Positions 6,381-6,405 of a stretch of 6,405 nt of DNA are shown piece after piece (the first letter of the stretch is position 1; the number at the start of each line of letters is the position of its first letter). The notes beneath the pieces are model-generated. The model saw nothing but the letters and a program-made list of their open reading frames with translations. It was not told the origin of the DNA and did not search any database. The DNA lies in the NCBI GenBank assembly GCA_016285415.1, contig JAEEQU010000051.1, forward strand, positions 1 through 6,405. The letters run 5' to 3'. The stretch comes from Alphaproteobacteria bacterium. Lineage in GTDB: Bacteria; Pseudomonadota; Alphaproteobacteria; Rs-D84. Made by a program: the position numbers and the translations under genes.

Positions 6381-6405
6381 AAATTGAAAACTTATGTGTA
6401 CGGCG
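6377..6405 (+). CDS. Start of a further gene coupled to olsA, cut by window edge
   Basis: ATG at 6377 overlaps the olsA stop in an ATGA junction, a usual sign of translational coupling. Only nine full codons are visible (MKIENLCVR). No clear ribosome binding site precedes it apart from an A-rich tract. The opening resembles the first strand of ABC-transporter ATPases (for example MxIENLxVRR), but nine residues cannot establish a family, so function is left open. Confidence 0.45.

Noticed and set aside
1..6405. Mobile elements, CRISPR arrays, tRNA or rRNA genes
   Set aside because: No transposase, long terminal repeat pair, regularly spaced repeat or tRNA/rRNA-like sequence was seen. Codon use is even across the genes, giving no sign of recent transfer.

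Overview
The window is a fully protein-coding stretch of a low-GC, Gram-negative genome. The first two genes lie on the minus strand and everything after about position 1929 lies on the plus strand. The set of genes (HemW, an outer-membrane beta-barrel with signal peptide and C-terminal Phe, an MltB-type lytic transglycosylase and an OlsB/OlsA ornithine-lipid pair) points to a Gram-negative bacterium. The A/T-rich codon use (many ATA, AAT, TTT and GAT codons in every gene) together with olsBA suggests an AT-rich, possibly host-associated alphaproteobacterium. That placement is an inference and was not tested by a search.

Minus-strand operon (1-1853): hemW (1853 to 786) is followed after one base by a gene that runs off the left edge. 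Its 261 visible codons are the N-terminal part of a membrane-anchored M13 (neprilysin/PepO) zinc metallopeptidase. The HExxH zinc site lies outside the window. The two minus-strand genes leave only a 75-bp divergent region (1854-1928) before the plus-strand genes, and this holds a perfect extended -10 element for the plus strand.

Plus-strand operon 1 (1929-4501): a 508-residue outer-membrane beta-barrel protein, whose strand and loop order resembles omptin proteases but which seems to lack the second catalytic pair, is followed 11 bp later by an MltB-like lytic murein transglycosylase. A 96-bp gap (4502-4597) then contains a hairpin, a weak promoter candidate and a good ribosome binding site.

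Plus-strand operon 2 (4598 to beyond the right edge): olsB and olsA, one base apart, encode the two acyltransferases that build ornithine lipids. A further gene starts with an ATGA overlap at 6377; only nine complete codons are visible.

Functionally the window is mostly about the cell envelope: a membrane-anchored peptidase, an outer-membrane barrel, a peptidoglycan-cleaving enzyme and phosphorus-free membrane lipid synthesis. HemW is the one radical-SAM heme-trafficking protein among them. I see no mobile element, CRISPR array, tRNA or rRNA. I do not see a clearly new multi-gene system. The least ordinary items are the barrel protein with its roughly 100-residue loop insertion, the altered HemW signature motifs, and the nearly leaderless promoter-to-start arrangement at 1909-1935.
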